In this document: positions 30,924 through 39,672 of the stretch, in pieces
How positions within the stretch are numbered: the stretch's first letter is position 1
Layout: every line of letters begins with the position of its first letter
Notes under the pieces: model-generated
What the model saw: the letters and a program-made list of their open reading frames with translations, nothing else
The model's database searches: none
Told to the model about the DNA's origin: nothing
Translations under genes and position numbers: made by a program
Source: CAVTWS01 sp964390555
GTDB taxonomy: Bacteria > Actinomycetota > Acidimicrobiia > Acidimicrobiales > SHLQ01
Assembly: GCA_964390555.1 (NCBI GenBank)
Contig: CAYMJU010000033.1
Coordinates: 6,075-70,074, forward strand
Length of the DNA: 64,000 nt
Direction of reading: 5' to 3'

Positions 30924-30956
30924 CGGTGTTGTTCCGGGGGCGGTGTTGTTCCGGGG
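30924..30956 (+). repeat. 16-bp direct repeat upstream of the FadE-like operon
   Basis: CGGTGTTGTTCCGGGG occurs at 30924-30939 and again at 30941-30956, one base apart, 43 bp before the acyl-CoA dehydrogenase start at 31000. It could be a pair of operator half-sites or a simple duplication. Confidence 0.7.
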
Positions 30957-30999
30957 ACGGAATCGTTCACGGAATCAGCGTCGTGGCAGACTCGGCGCC

Positions 31000-32181
31000 A
31001 TGCACATCGAGTTGACCGATGACCAGAGGGCCCTCCAGACGGAGCTGCGCGACTACTTCAGCAACCTGATGACCCCCGAGGTCAAGGCGCGCACCTCGAG
31101 CGCGGAGTTCGAGGAGAACCTGGAGTACAAGAGTCTGATCCGCCAAGTCGGTAGCGACGGCTGGCTCGGCGTGGGCTGGCCCACGGAGTACGGCGGCAAG
31201 GGTTTCACGCCGATCGAGCAGTACATCTTCTTCAACGAGTCCCAGGCGGCCGGGTGCCCTATCCCGTTCCTCACCACCAACACCGTCGGCCCGACCATTC
31301 GCCAGTTCGCCAGCCCGGAGATCAAGGACCACTTCCTCCCCAAGATCTTGGCCGGCGACATGCACTTCTCGATCGGCTACTCCGAGCCCGAAGCCGGCAC
31401 CGACCTGGCGGCGCTCAAGACCCGGGCCGTGCGAGATGGCGACGAGTGGATCGTGAACGGCCAGAAGCTGTACACCAGCCTGGCCTACAACGCCGACTAC
31501 ATCTGGCTGGCCGCCCGCACGGACCCCGAAGCTCCCGCGCACAAGGGCATCACCATGTTCTTGGTCGACACCAAGGACCCGGGCTTCTCGATCCAGCCGT
31601 TCAAGACGTTCGGCCCGGCCCACACCACCGCAACGTTCTACGACAACGTTCGGGTACCGGACTCGATGCGGGTCGGCGAGGTCAACGGTGGCTGGAACCT
31701 CATCACCAGCCAGCTCAACCACGAGCGGGTGTCGCTGTGTTCGTCGGGCCGTCTGATCCGCCTGGTCGAAGAGGCGGTCACGTGGTGCACCGACACCAAG
31801 CTGGCCGACGGGCGCCGGGTGATCGACCAGGAGTGGGTGCAGGTCAAGCTGGCGGAGTGCAAGGCCGTCGTGCGGCTCCTTGACATCATGAACTGGAAGG
31901 TGGCCTTCGAGAACACCCACGGCCGCATGAGCCCCGCCGACGCATCTTCGGTGAAGGTCCACGGATCGGAGTCGATGCATGCCGTCTACACGACGCTCAT
32001 GGAGATCGTCGGCGCGACCGGACACCTCCGGTCGGGCCCGGGGTCGGAGTTCATCGCCCAGGTCGAGGCCAGCTATCGAAGCGTGTGGGTACTGACCTTC
32101 GGCGGCGGCACCAACGAGATCCAGCGAGACATCATCGGCATGGTAGGGCTGGGGCTCCCCCGCGAGAAGCGGCGCCACTGA
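31000..32181 (+). CDS. Acyl-CoA dehydrogenase, FadE26-like subunit
   Basis: 393 residues. The FAD/acyl-CoA segments HFSIGYSEPEAGTDLAALKTRAVRDGDEWIVNGQK, NGGWNLITSQLNHERV and the end LTFGGGTNEIQRDIIGMVGLGLPR strongly recall mycobacterial FadE26 (ChsE4). That protein pairs with FadE27 (ChsE5) in an alpha2beta2 dehydrogenase for cholesterol side-chain CoA esters. The next gene is a FadE27-like partner, 47 bp downstream. CAGACT lies 7 nt before the ATG, a weak -10. The assignment is by recalled similarity plus gene pairing. Confidence 0.87.
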   Translation: MHIELTDDQRALQTELRDYFSNLMTPEVKARTSSAEFEENLEYKSLIRQVGSDGWLGVGWPTEYGGKGFTPIEQYIFFNESQAAGCPIPFLTTNTVGPTIRQFASPEIKDHFLPKILAGDMHFSIGYSEPEAGTDLAALKTRAVRDGDEWIVNGQKLYTSLAYNADYIWLAARTDPEAPAHKGITMFLVDTKDPGFSIQPFKTFGPAHTTATFYDNVRVPDSMRVGEVNGGWNLITSQLNHERVSLCSSGRLIRLVEEAVTWCTDTKLADGRRVIDQEWVQVKLAECKAVVRLLDIMNWKVAFENTHGRMSPADASSVKVHGSESMHAVYTTLMEIVGATGHLRSGPGSEFIAQVEASYRSVWVLTFGGGTNEIQRDIIGMVGLGLPREKRRH

Positions 32182-32228
32182 GCGCGTGCCGCCCGGTATC
32201 GGCGTAGGAACACGAGAGGACGACTGAG

Positions 32229-33314
32229 ATGGACTTCACCTTCGACGAGGCGCAGCAGGCCGCCCACGACCTGGCCAAGAAGATACTGGCCGACAAGCTC
32301 ACGATGGAACGGCTGATGGAGATCGAGGCATCCGGCGAGTGGTTCGCCGCTGCCGAGTGGGCCGCGCTCGGCAAGGCCGGCCTGCTCGGTGTTGCCCTGC
32401 CCGAAGACGTGGGTGGCGGGGGTCTCGACGAGATCGCGTGGGCCGCGGTGTTGCAAGCCCAGGGTGCCACCGTCGCTCCACTGCCGTTGCTCGAGTCGAG
32501 TCTGGCGGGGCTCGCCATCGATCGCTTCGGCACCGCCGAGCAGCGCTCGACCTGGCTGCCTGGGATCGCCGATGGATCGACCATCGTGACCGTCGCCATC
32601 CAGGAACCTTTCGACGACCGGCTGACGGCACCCTCGTGCACGGTGACGGGTGGCGCGATGTCGGGCTCCAAGGCGGTGGTCGAATGGGCGGATCGCGCGG
32701 CTCGCATTCTCGTCACGGCGACGACCAGCGACGGTCCGGGGCTGTTCCTGGTCGATCTGCTGGGGGCCGGTGTGACGAGTACACCGGGCCTGTCGACGCG
32801 GACTCAGCCGTTGGCGTTCTTGGATTTCGATGGATCGCCGGCCGAGCCCGTCGGCGAGGCCGGGTCGGGTTCGGTCGGTTGGCTGGTCGACCGGGCCATC
32901 ATCGGTTTGTGCGCCATCCAGACCGGCGTCACGGATCGGGCCCTCCGTCTCACCGCCGAGTACGCGACCACCCGTGAGCAGTTCGGCCGGCCCATCGCCA
33001 CGTTCCAAGCCGTGACCCAGCGCCTGGCCGACCAGTACATCAACGTCGAGGGAATCCGGCTCTGCACGGCGGCGGCGGTGTACAAGCTCGCCCACGGTGA
33101 ACCGGCCACCGAGGACGTTCACATCGCCAAGTTCTGGGCGTCACAGCGCGCCAGCGACGTCGCCCACGCGACCCAGCATTGCCACGGCGGCATGGGCGTG
33201 AGCGTCGACTACCCGCTCCACCGCTACACGCTGTGGAACAAGCACATCGCCACCTCGCTCGGCGCCGGCAACCAGCACCTGCGCGCCATCGGTGCCGGCC
33301 TCGCCGCGTCCTGA
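32229..33314 (+). CDS. Acyl-CoA dehydrogenase, FadE27-like partner subunit
   Basis: 361 residues, shorter and more diverged than its partner, starting MDFTFDEAQQAAHDL. Conserved blocks are TVAPLPLLESSLAGLAIDRFG, TAEYATTREQFGRPIATFQAVTQRLADQYINVEGIRL and HCHGGMGVSVDYPLHRYTLWNKH. This is the expected pattern of the beta partner of heteromeric steroid acyl-CoA dehydrogenases, in which active sites form with the other subunit. Shine-Dalgarno GAGAGGAC lies upstream. It is likely cotranscribed with the FadE26-like gene and the following dehydrogenase. Confidence 0.86.
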   Translation: MDFTFDEAQQAAHDLAKKILADKLTMERLMEIEASGEWFAAAEWAALGKAGLLGVALPEDVGGGGLDEIAWAAVLQAQGATVAPLPLLESSLAGLAIDRFGTAEQRSTWLPGIADGSTIVTVAIQEPFDDRLTAPSCTVTGGAMSGSKAVVEWADRAARILVTATTSDGPGLFLVDLLGAGVTSTPGLSTRTQPLAFLDFDGSPAEPVGEAGSGSVGWLVDRAIIGLCAIQTGVTDRALRLTAEYATTREQFGRPIATFQAVTQRLADQYINVEGIRLCTAAAVYKLAHGEPATEDVHIAKFWASQRASDVAHATQHCHGGMGVSVDYPLHRYTLWNKHIATSLGAGNQHLRAIGAGLAAS

Positions 33315-33342
33315 TCGGCCACAACACCCACGTGGAGCAGCC

Positions 33343-34233
33343 GTGACCAACCGCCCGAGGTGCGCCTACATCGGGCTCGGCACGATGGGAGGGCCGATGG
33401 CCGGCCACCTCGTCGCCGCGGGCCATGACGTGGCGGTGTACAACCGCGGCGCGGCGCGGCGCGACGCTTGGGCCGCGGAGCACGGTGGCTCGGCCCGGAT
33501 GGCCGCGACGCCAGGCGCCGCCGCGGCTGGCGCCGACGTCGTCCTGGTGTGTGTCGGCAACGACGACGATGTGCGCCAGGTTGTGCTCGGTCCCGATGGT
33601 GCGCTCGCGGCCATGGCACCAGGTTCGACGCTCGTCGATCACACCACCGCGTCGGCTCAGCTCGCCGAGGAGCTGCACGAGGCGGCGTCGGCCGTTGGGG
33701 TCGGTTTCGTGGACGCGCCGGTGTCGGGGGGCCAAGCTGGCGCGGTCAACGGCACCCTCACCGTGATGTGCGGCGGCGACCCCGACGTGTTCGACCGCGT
33801 CGCGCCTGTACTCAGAACCTACGCCCGCGCGGTCACGCGGATCGGCCCCGTCGGGTCCGGTCAGCGGTGCAAGATGGTCAACCAGATCGCCATCGCCGGG
33901 CTGCTCCAAGGTCTGAGCGAGGCGCTCGACTTCGGTCTTCGGAGCGACCTCGACATGGCGACGGTGATCGACGTGATCGCCAAAGGCGCTGCCGGGTCGT
34001 GGCAGCTCGAGAACCGCGGGCCCACGATGATCCGCGACGAGTTCGACTTCGGGTTCGCTGTCGAGTGGATGCGCAAGGATCTGGCGATCTGTCTCGACGA
34101 AGCCGAACGCAACGGAGCGGCGCTCGCCGGAACCCGTGCCATCGACCAGTTCTACTCGGAGGTCGAGGCCAGCGGCGGAGCCCGGTGGGACACCTCGAGC
34201 CTCATCCGCCGCCTCCGCCGCCCGACCCCCTAG
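33343..34233 (+). CDS. 3-hydroxyisobutyrate dehydrogenase-family NAD(P)-dependent oxidoreductase
   Basis: 296 residues from GTG 33343 with GGAG 7 nt upstream. The Rossmann motif YIGLGTMGGPMAGHL, the DAPVSGGQAGAVNGTLTVMCGG signature of beta-hydroxyacid dehydrogenases and the catalytic-lysine helix GSGQRCKMVNQIAIAGL are all present. It oxidises a beta-hydroxy acid or reduces the semialdehyde; the substrate is not fixed. It lies 28 bp after the FadE27-like gene, suggesting a role in the same catabolic operon, for example on a branched product of beta-oxidation (inference). Confidence 0.87.
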   Translation: MTNRPRCAYIGLGTMGGPMAGHLVAAGHDVAVYNRGAARRDAWAAEHGGSARMAATPGAAAAGADVVLVCVGNDDDVRQVVLGPDGALAAMAPGSTLVDHTTASAQLAEELHEAASAVGVGFVDAPVSGGQAGAVNGTLTVMCGGDPDVFDRVAPVLRTYARAVTRIGPVGSGQRCKMVNQIAIAGLLQGLSEALDFGLRSDLDMATVIDVIAKGAAGSWQLENRGPTMIRDEFDFGFAVEWMRKDLAICLDEAERNGAALAGTRAIDQFYSEVEASGGARWDTSSLIRRLRRPTP

Positions 34234-34241
34234 GTGACCCG

Positions 34242-35621
34242 GTGCCGCACTTCGACTTGTTGATCATCGGAACCGGGTCGGGTAACTCCATCCTCGGCCC
34301 CGACTTCGATGCGTGGCGGGTGGCGATCGTCGAGCGTGACGTGTTCGGCGGGACGTGTCTGAACCGGGGCTGTATCCCGTCAAAGATGCTCGTGTACCCC
34401 GCCGATGTCGTCACGGCGCTCGCCCACGCCGCCGATCTCGGCGTCCACGGGCGGATCGATCGTGTCGACTGGCCGGCGATTCGCGATCGCGTGTTCGGTC
34501 GCATCGATCCGATCGCTGAAGGCGGGCGCCGCTATCGGGCCGAGGAGTGCGGCAACGTCACCGTCTTCGCCGGTTCGGCCCGGTTCACCGGCGCTCGCCA
34601 GGTCACCCTGGTCGATGGTCACCATGCCGGCGAGATCGTGACCGCCGATCAGGTGGTGATCGCCGCCGGCGCCCGTCCCTCGATCCCCGCCTACCCTGGG
34701 CTGGCCGAGGTCGGCTTCCACACCAGCGACACGATCATGCGGATCGATGCCGTACCGGACCGCTTGGTGATCCTCGGCGGTGGATACATCGCCGCCGAGA
34801 TGGGTCACGTCTTCGATGCCTTCGGCAGCGCGGTGACGATAGTGAACCGATCCGGTGCCCTCCTGCGGGCCGAGGACGACGACGTCAGCGCGGCGTTCAC
34901 CGCCCGTTACCGCGAGCGCTTCGACCTGCGCCTCGGGGTCGACGTGGTGTCGGTTGGCGAGGGGCCCGGAGGCATCGCTGTCACGCTCCGTCAGGGCTCC
35001 GACACCGACATCATCGTGGGCGACATGCTCCTCGTCGCCACCGGGAGGGTCCCCAACGGCGACGAGCTGGCGGTCGAGGCGACTGGCGTCGAGCGCGACG
35101 CAGCCGGCTACGTGGTCGTCGATCAGTACCTGCGCACCTCGGCCCCCGGTGTCTGGGCGTTGGGCGACGTCTCCAATCCGGTGCAGCTCAAGCACAGCGC
35201 CAACTTCGAAGCCGACGCGGTCGCTCACAACCTGGTCCACCCTGATGACTTGCGCTCGGGCCGGCTCGATCCGGTCCCCCACGCGGTGTTCGCCAACCCG
35301 CAGGTGGCCGCCGCTGGACTCACCGAGCGCGAGGCGCGAGCGGCGGGGCTCGACATCACGGTCGCGACGCGCTACTACCGCGACACCGCGTATGGCTGGG
35401 CGATGGAGGATACGACCAGCTTCTGCAAGCTGGTCGCCGAGACCTCGACGCGCCGGCTACTCGGCGCCCACATCATCGGGCCCCACGCCCCGACCCTGTT
35501 GCAGCAACTCGTGCAGGCCATGCGCTTCGGCATCAGCGCCCGGGACCTGCTGAGCAACCAGATGTGGACCCATCCCGCGATGCCCGAGGTCATCGAGCAG
35601 GCCCTCATCGAGCTCGGCTGA
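34242..35621 (+). CDS. mtr: Mycothione reductase
   Basis: Reduces oxidised mycothiol with NADPH and FAD. 459 residues, the length I recall for mycobacterial Mtr. The N-terminal LLIIGTGSGNSILGPDF binds FAD. The redox disulfide is in GGTCLNRGCIPSKM. The NAD(P) site is LGGGYIAAEMGHVF, and LLVATGRVPN follows. The C-terminal YGWAMEDT and MWTHPAMPEVIEQAL carry the His-Glu pair. Start GTG 34242 is 8 bp after the previous stop. Its presence implies that the organism makes mycothiol, consistent with Actinomycetota. Confidence 0.93.
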   Translation: MPHFDLLIIGTGSGNSILGPDFDAWRVAIVERDVFGGTCLNRGCIPSKMLVYPADVVTALAHAADLGVHGRIDRVDWPAIRDRVFGRIDPIAEGGRRYRAEECGNVTVFAGSARFTGARQVTLVDGHHAGEIVTADQVVIAAGARPSIPAYPGLAEVGFHTSDTIMRIDAVPDRLVILGGGYIAAEMGHVFDAFGSAVTIVNRSGALLRAEDDDVSAAFTARYRERFDLRLGVDVVSVGEGPGGIAVTLRQGSDTDIIVGDMLLVATGRVPNGDELAVEATGVERDAAGYVVVDQYLRTSAPGVWALGDVSNPVQLKHSANFEADAVAHNLVHPDDLRSGRLDPVPHAVFANPQVAAAGLTEREARAAGLDITVATRYYRDTAYGWAMEDTTSFCKLVAETSTRRLLGAHIIGPHAPTLLQQLVQAMRFGISARDLLSNQMWTHPAMPEVIEQALIELG

Positions 35622-35690
35622 TCGTGGCTCGGGCGCGGCTCGTGGGCCGTAGGTGCCCGGATGTGGCCCGGTCGAGCGACTCGGCGCCGG

Positions 35691-35696
35691 TACCCT
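35691..35696 (+). promoter_or_regulatory. -10 element TACCCT of aroC
   Basis: TACCCT lies 7 nt before ATG 35704 with no Shine-Dalgarno, so the mRNA is likely leaderless. Confidence 0.5.
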
Positions 35697-35703
35697 GCTC
35701 GTC

Positions 35704-36801
35704 ATGACGAGTTCGACCGGCGTGCTCTTTCGCCTGACCACGTTCGGCGAGTCCCATGGGGGCGGCGTCGGCGTGGTGGTCGACGGCTGCCCACCACGCC
35801 TGGCCCTCGACGAGTCGATGGTCCAGCGCGATCTCGACCGTCGCCGCCCGGGACAGAGCCGGCTCGTGACCCAGCGCGACGAGGCCGACCAGGTCGAGAT
35901 CCTGTCGGGCGTGCTCGACGGGCGCACGCTCGGCTCGCCTATCGCCATGCTGGTGCGCAATGTCGATCAGAACTCCGGCGCCTATGACCATCTGCGCGAC
36001 GTGTACCGACCATCACACGCCGATTACACCTACGACGCCAAGTACGGGATACGGGCCTGGCAGGGCGGCGGGCGGGCGTCGGCGCGCGAGACGATCGGCC
36101 GGGTGGCGGCCGGGGCGATCGCCCGCGCCTTGCTCGCCGAGATCGCGGGCGTCGAGGTCGTCGCATGGGTCTCGTCGGTCCGCGACATCACCACCGCGCT
36201 CGACCCGTCGTCGGTCCGCGCCACCGACGTCGAAGCCCACCCGACCCGGTGCCCGGATCCCGCCGCGGCCGAGGCCATGGTGGCCGCCATCGAGGCCGCC
36301 CGCCGAGACGGCAACTCCCTCGGTGGTGTGGTCACGTGCGTAGCCCGATCGGTGCCCGCCGGGCTCGGCGAGCCGGTCTTCGACAAGCTCGACGCCGATC
36401 TGGCCAAGGCGATGCTCTCGTTGCCGGCCGCCAAGGGCTTCGAGGTCGGGTCGGGGTTCGCCGGCACGCTGCTGACCGGTCGTGACCACAACGACCCATT
36501 CGCGCCGGGTCCCGATGGTCCGGTCACGACCGCGAACCGGTCCGGTGGTGTGCAAGGGGGGATCTCCAACGGGGCCGACATCGTGTTCCGCGTGGCGTTC
36601 AAGCCCACGGCGACCATCTCGTCGCCTCAGCAGACGGTGACCTCATCGAACGAAGCCACCGAGCTGTCCGCCCATGGACGTCACGACCCTTGTGTGCTTC
36701 CCAGAGCGGTGCCGATCGTCGAGGCCGGCGCCTGCCTGGTGCTGGTCGACCATCTCCTTCGCCAACGCGCCATCGACGCGCTCCCCCGCGACCCGCGCTA
36801 A
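35704..36801 (+). CDS. aroC: Chorismate synthase
   Basis: Converts EPSP to chorismate with reduced FMN, the last common step of aromatic amino-acid synthesis. 365 residues. The three family signatures are present: GESHGGGVGVVVDGCPP, the middle motif region YDAKYGIRAWQGGGRASARETIGRVAAGAIAR, and the C-terminal-third RSGGVQGGISNG...FKPTATI. The ending DPCVLPRAVPIVEAGACLVLVDHLLR is normal. The other pathway enzymes in the window are aroH, tyrA and the aroA-cmk fusion. Convergent with the M15 lipoprotein gene, 10 bp between stops. Confidence 0.97.
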   Translation: MTSSTGVLFRLTTFGESHGGGVGVVVDGCPPRLALDESMVQRDLDRRRPGQSRLVTQRDEADQVEILSGVLDGRTLGSPIAMLVRNVDQNSGAYDHLRDVYRPSHADYTYDAKYGIRAWQGGGRASARETIGRVAAGAIARALLAEIAGVEVVAWVSSVRDITTALDPSSVRATDVEAHPTRCPDPAAAEAMVAAIEAARRDGNSLGGVVTCVARSVPAGLGEPVFDKLDADLAKAMLSLPAAKGFEVGSGFAGTLLTGRDHNDPFAPGPDGPVTTANRSGGVQGGISNGADIVFRVAFKPTATISSPQQTVTSSNEATELSAHGRHDPCVLPRAVPIVEAGACLVLVDHLLRQRAIDALPRDPR

Positions 36802-36811
36802 TCGAGTTGCG

Positions 36812-37615
36812 TCAGCGGCCGGTGGCGGAGAAGTGCTGGTAGTCGACGGCGCCTGACCAGGAGCCACCCCATCCCCAGCCGATCGACTCGAACGCTCGCA
36901 CGACCACATCGTCGGCATAGATCCCACCCGGGACACCCGCCGAGCGGTCCACGAACAGTTCGCCCTCGGGCGGGTCGACGAAGTCGCCATCGACGTACGG
37001 ATTGACCAACGGGTTCACGTCGATGGCGGTACCGAAGGCATGGTTCGACCAGACGCCCGGACGGTACGCGACCTCGCGGCAGTTGAACGCCGAGGTGTTG
37101 TTGGCGGCCATCGACGCCGGGTCGCTGCCTTCGAACTCGTCGACCAGAACCATCTGCTGGATGGGGAACTGGGCGTCGAACAACTGGCGGAAGACCTCGA
37201 CGATGTCGTCGGCCCAGTCGGCATGGATCACCAGCTCACCGTCGTGGGGCAGCCCGTCGTAGCCCCAGTAGGAGAGCTCTACGAGCCGAAGGTCCACCAG
37301 CGAGACCGGACAGCCCTCGCGCCACGAGTAAGTCATTCGGGTGGCGATCTCGTCGTCGATCTCGACGATCCGGGAGGCGAAGGCCGGCTCGGTATCGGTG
37401 GACTCGGTCGCCGCCGTCGACGGCGCGGCTGGAGCACCACTTGAGGTCGGCTCGGTGGTCGTGTCAGCCTCGGCGCCCGTCGGGGTGCCTTCGACGACGA
37501 GCCTCGATCCCTCGAAGGTGTCGATGGCGTGGTCGGAGTCGCCGCAACCGCCCACGATCACCGTTGCGGCAACTACGACTACGAGCACGCGTCGGACGTT
37601 CACCCGTCTCGCCAC
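36812..37615 (-). CDS. M15-family peptidoglycan peptidase, lipoprotein
   Basis: 267 residues. The signal peptide has a lipobox-like VIVGGC (Cys24). A Thr/Ser/Ala-rich linker runs to about residue 80. The C-terminal domain carries the D-Ala-D-Ala carboxypeptidase / L-Ala-D-Glu endopeptidase zinc residues: His and Asp in SNHAFGTAIDVNP and the last His in VDYQHFS. Predicted to trim cell-wall peptides on the outer membrane face. The start GTG is 4 bp after the gcvT stop, so it is cotranscribed with gcvT. Confidence 0.85.
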   Translation of the reverse strand: MARRVNVRRVLVVVVAATVIVGGCGDSDHAIDTFEGSRLVVEGTPTGAEADTTTEPTSSGAPAAPSTAATESTDTEPAFASRIVEIDDEIATRMTYSWREGCPVSLVDLRLVELSYWGYDGLPHDGELVIHADWADDIVEVFRQLFDAQFPIQQMVLVDEFEGSDPASMAANNTSAFNCREVAYRPGVWSNHAFGTAIDVNPLVNPYVDGDFVDPPEGELFVDRSAGVPGGIYADDVVVRAFESIGWGWGGSWSGAVDYQHFSATGR

Positions 37616-37619
37616 CCCG

Positions 37620-38696
37620 TCATCGTTTGTGAAACGGCGGCTCGACGACTTCGACCTCGACCACGGTGCCGCGCAAGTCGACCGCGAGAACCTCGCCCAC
37701 GGCCACGTCGATCGCGAGAAAACCGAGGCCGATCCCGCGCTCGATCATCGGCGAGAAGTTGCCACTGGTCAGGGACCCGACGGCCGCGCCATCTCGCGAT
37801 ACCACGGCACCGTCGCGCAGTGGGCGCCGGCTGCGCCCGAGCAGTCCGCGAAGGAGCCGATGAGGCCCCCGTTCTCGTTCGGCGAGCAAGGCCTCCCGCC
37901 CACGAAAACGTGGTTTCGACCACCCGACCACCCAATCGAGGCCGGCCTGGAGCGGCGTGATGCCCGGGCCGAGCTCGTGGCCGTGCAAGGGCAAACCGGC
38001 TTCGAGCCGCAACGTGTCGCGCGCGCCGAGCCCCGCGGGAACAATTCCGGCCTCGACGATGCGGTCCCACACCGCGTTGGCGTGGTCGACCGGCACGGCG
38101 ATCTCGACACCGTCTTCGCCGGTGTAGCCGGTGCCGGCGACCACGCATTCGACGCTCGCGACATCGGCGGTCGTCACACGGAATCGGCCGACCTGGGCAC
38201 CCACGGGAGATATCGCGGCCAGGAGCCGTCGGGCGTCGGGGCCTTGCACCGCCACGACCGCACGGGTCGCGGTGACGTCGGCGACATCAACTCCAGCAGC
38301 GTCGAGGGCCGCGACGACGCGTGCGGTGTTCGACGCGTTGGGCATGACGTCTAACCGGCCGTCCTCGCGCCACCAGACGATGATGTCGTCGAGCACGCTG
38401 GCCTCGACGTCGAGCAAGTGGGTGTACTGGGCGCGGCCGGGGGCGATCTTGGCGAGGTCGTTGGTGAACGCGAGCTGGAGCGCCTCGTAGGCGTCGGGAC
38501 CGGTGACGCTGACCGTCCCGAGGTGGCTCACGTCGAACGCCACCGCTTGGTTGCGGCAGGCCCGATGCTCGACGAGGGTGCCCGACGGGTACGACACCGG
38601 CATCTCCCACCCGCCGAACTCGACCATCCGGGCGCCGAGGCTCCGGTGCGCGGCATCGAGCGGCGAGCGGCGCAGTGCCCCCGACTCAGCAGCCAC
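37620..38696 (-). CDS. gcvT: Glycine cleavage system T protein (aminomethyltransferase)
   Basis: Transfers the methylene carbon from the aminomethyl-lipoyl H protein to tetrahydrofolate. 358 residues. Family features are MPVSYPSGTLVEHRACRNQAVAFDVSHLGTVSVTGPDA and TGYTGEDGVEIAV. RDTLRLEAGLPLHGHEL precedes the C-terminal barrel. The start is GTG with 15 bp from the upstream nuclease-like gene. It has no riboswitch of its own, unlike gcvP 13 kb away. Confidence 0.95.
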   Translation of the reverse strand: MAAESGALRRSPLDAAHRSLGARMVEFGGWEMPVSYPSGTLVEHRACRNQAVAFDVSHLGTVSVTGPDAYEALQLAFTNDLAKIAPGRAQYTHLLDVEASVLDDIIVWWREDGRLDVMPNASNTARVVAALDAAGVDVADVTATRAVVAVQGPDARRLLAAISPVGAQVGRFRVTTADVASVECVVAGTGYTGEDGVEIAVPVDHANAVWDRIVEAGIVPAGLGARDTLRLEAGLPLHGHELGPGITPLQAGLDWVVGWSKPRFRGREALLAERERGPHRLLRGLLGRSRRPLRDGAVVSRDGAAVGSLTSGNFSPMIERGIGLGFLAIDVAVGEVLAVDLRGTVVEVEVVEPPFHKR

Positions 38697-38711
38697 GGCG
38701 ACGGCGCGCCA

Positions 38712-39077
38712 TCACGCCACGCGGTTGACGGCGGTGGAGACGGTGTAGCTGGCAGGCTCGCAGCCGAAGTACTTGCCGTGCAGGCGTGCCAGTTCACGCG
38801 TGTAGAGAACGGTGAGGGCTCGATCCGGGTAGCGCTCACGAAACGCCCGGATCTTGCGGTTCTTTCTGGTCACGAGCGGTTGGCGCATGGTCGTGAGCTC
38901 GATGAACACATCGTGGTCGGGCAGGTAGAAGTCGGGTGTGAACCCCACGAGAGGGCGGCCAGCATCGTCGGCGACCAGCACGAACGTGGTGGGCTCGTAC
39001 TCCCAGCGGACGCCATAGAAGTCGAGCAGATCGGCGAACATCTGCTCGCTCTGGTGGGCGAACGCGGTGGGGGTCAC
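38712..39077 (-). CDS. Small PD-(D/E)xK-like protein
   Basis: 121 residues. GFTPDFYLPDHDVFIELTTMRQPLVTRKNRKIRAFRERYPD has the Asp...Glu-x-Thr pattern and following lysines of restriction-endonuclease-like folds. Upstream QSEQMFADLLDFYGVRWEYEPTTF matches the usual first helix and strand of such nucleases. The catalytic lysine is replaced by threonine in ExT, but later lysines could compensate. It overlaps the MerR gene by ATGA (39074-39077). The target is unknown, and a housekeeping repair role or DNA binding is guesswork. Confidence 0.65.
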   Translation of the reverse strand: MTPTAFAHQSEQMFADLLDFYGVRWEYEPTTFVLVADDAGRPLVGFTPDFYLPDHDVFIELTTMRQPLVTRKNRKIRAFRERYPDRALTVLYTRELARLHGKYFGCEPASYTVSTAVNRVA

Positions 39078-39565
39078 TCGCCGACGGCCAGAGGGCTGGC
39101 CGACTCGTGGATATCCCCGGGGGGGAAGAGCGAGACGATACGAGCATCAACGTCGCCTTTGACGCCGGCGAGCGGAAGGATGTTCAGCACGCCCTGACCG
39201 TTGCGGAGCAGGTCGACGATCTCCTCGCCGGTGCGCACCAGGACCGAGCGATGCCCGCTGATGACCAGATTGACGGTCGTGACGTCTTCGCCCAGGTGAT
39301 CGCGCAGGTACCGGAACACCTCGCGGACCGACTCGAGCTTGATCCCGGCGTCGAGCAGGCTCCTGATGGCCCGCAGTTCGAGCAGGTCCCGGTACGAGTA
39401 ACGTCGCCGAGACCCCGAACCGCTGGCGTCGGCCACGCTCGGTCGGACCAGGTCGGTGCGGGCCCAGTAATCGAGCTGGCGATACGTGATGCCGACGATC
39501 TCGGCAGCGTGCTTGCCGCTGAAGCTGCGGAGCACCGATCGCTCGGTCTCGGTGGACTCCGGCAT
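39074..39565 (-). CDS. MerR-family transcriptional regulator
   Basis: 163 residues. The winged helix-turn-helix FSGKHAAEIVGITYRQLDYWARTDLVRPS followed by GSGSRRRYSYRDLLELRAIRSLLDAGI is typical of actinobacterial MerR proteins lying beside gcv and DUF151 genes. The C-terminal half (VNLVISGHRSVLVRTGEEIVDLLRNGQGVLNILPLAGV) is a separate small domain rather than a metal-binding loop. A GAGGAG Shine-Dalgarno precedes the ATG. By order it corresponds to mycobacterial Rv1830. It leads an operon with the nuclease-like gene, gcvT and the M15 lipoprotein. Confidence 0.88.
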   Translation of the reverse strand: MPESTETERSVLRSFSGKHAAEIVGITYRQLDYWARTDLVRPSVADASGSGSRRRYSYRDLLELRAIRSLLDAGIKLESVREVFRYLRDHLGEDVTTVNLVISGHRSVLVRTGEEIVDLLRNGQGVLNILPLAGVKGDVDARIVSLFPPGDIHESASPLAVGE

Positions 39566-39672
39566 GTGGCACTCCTCGGGATGGTGTCCGGCCGCGCCGA
39601 CTCACAACGGCGAAACTACGCCCGTGTGATGAGGGTACCCGCCCGCCGACCTGAGGTCAACGACCGACGATG

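Noticed and set aside
32229..33314. FadE27-like gene as a decayed pseudogene of the FadE26-like gene
   Set aside because: The frame is complete and the divergence is what is expected for the partner subunit of a heteromeric dehydrogenase.
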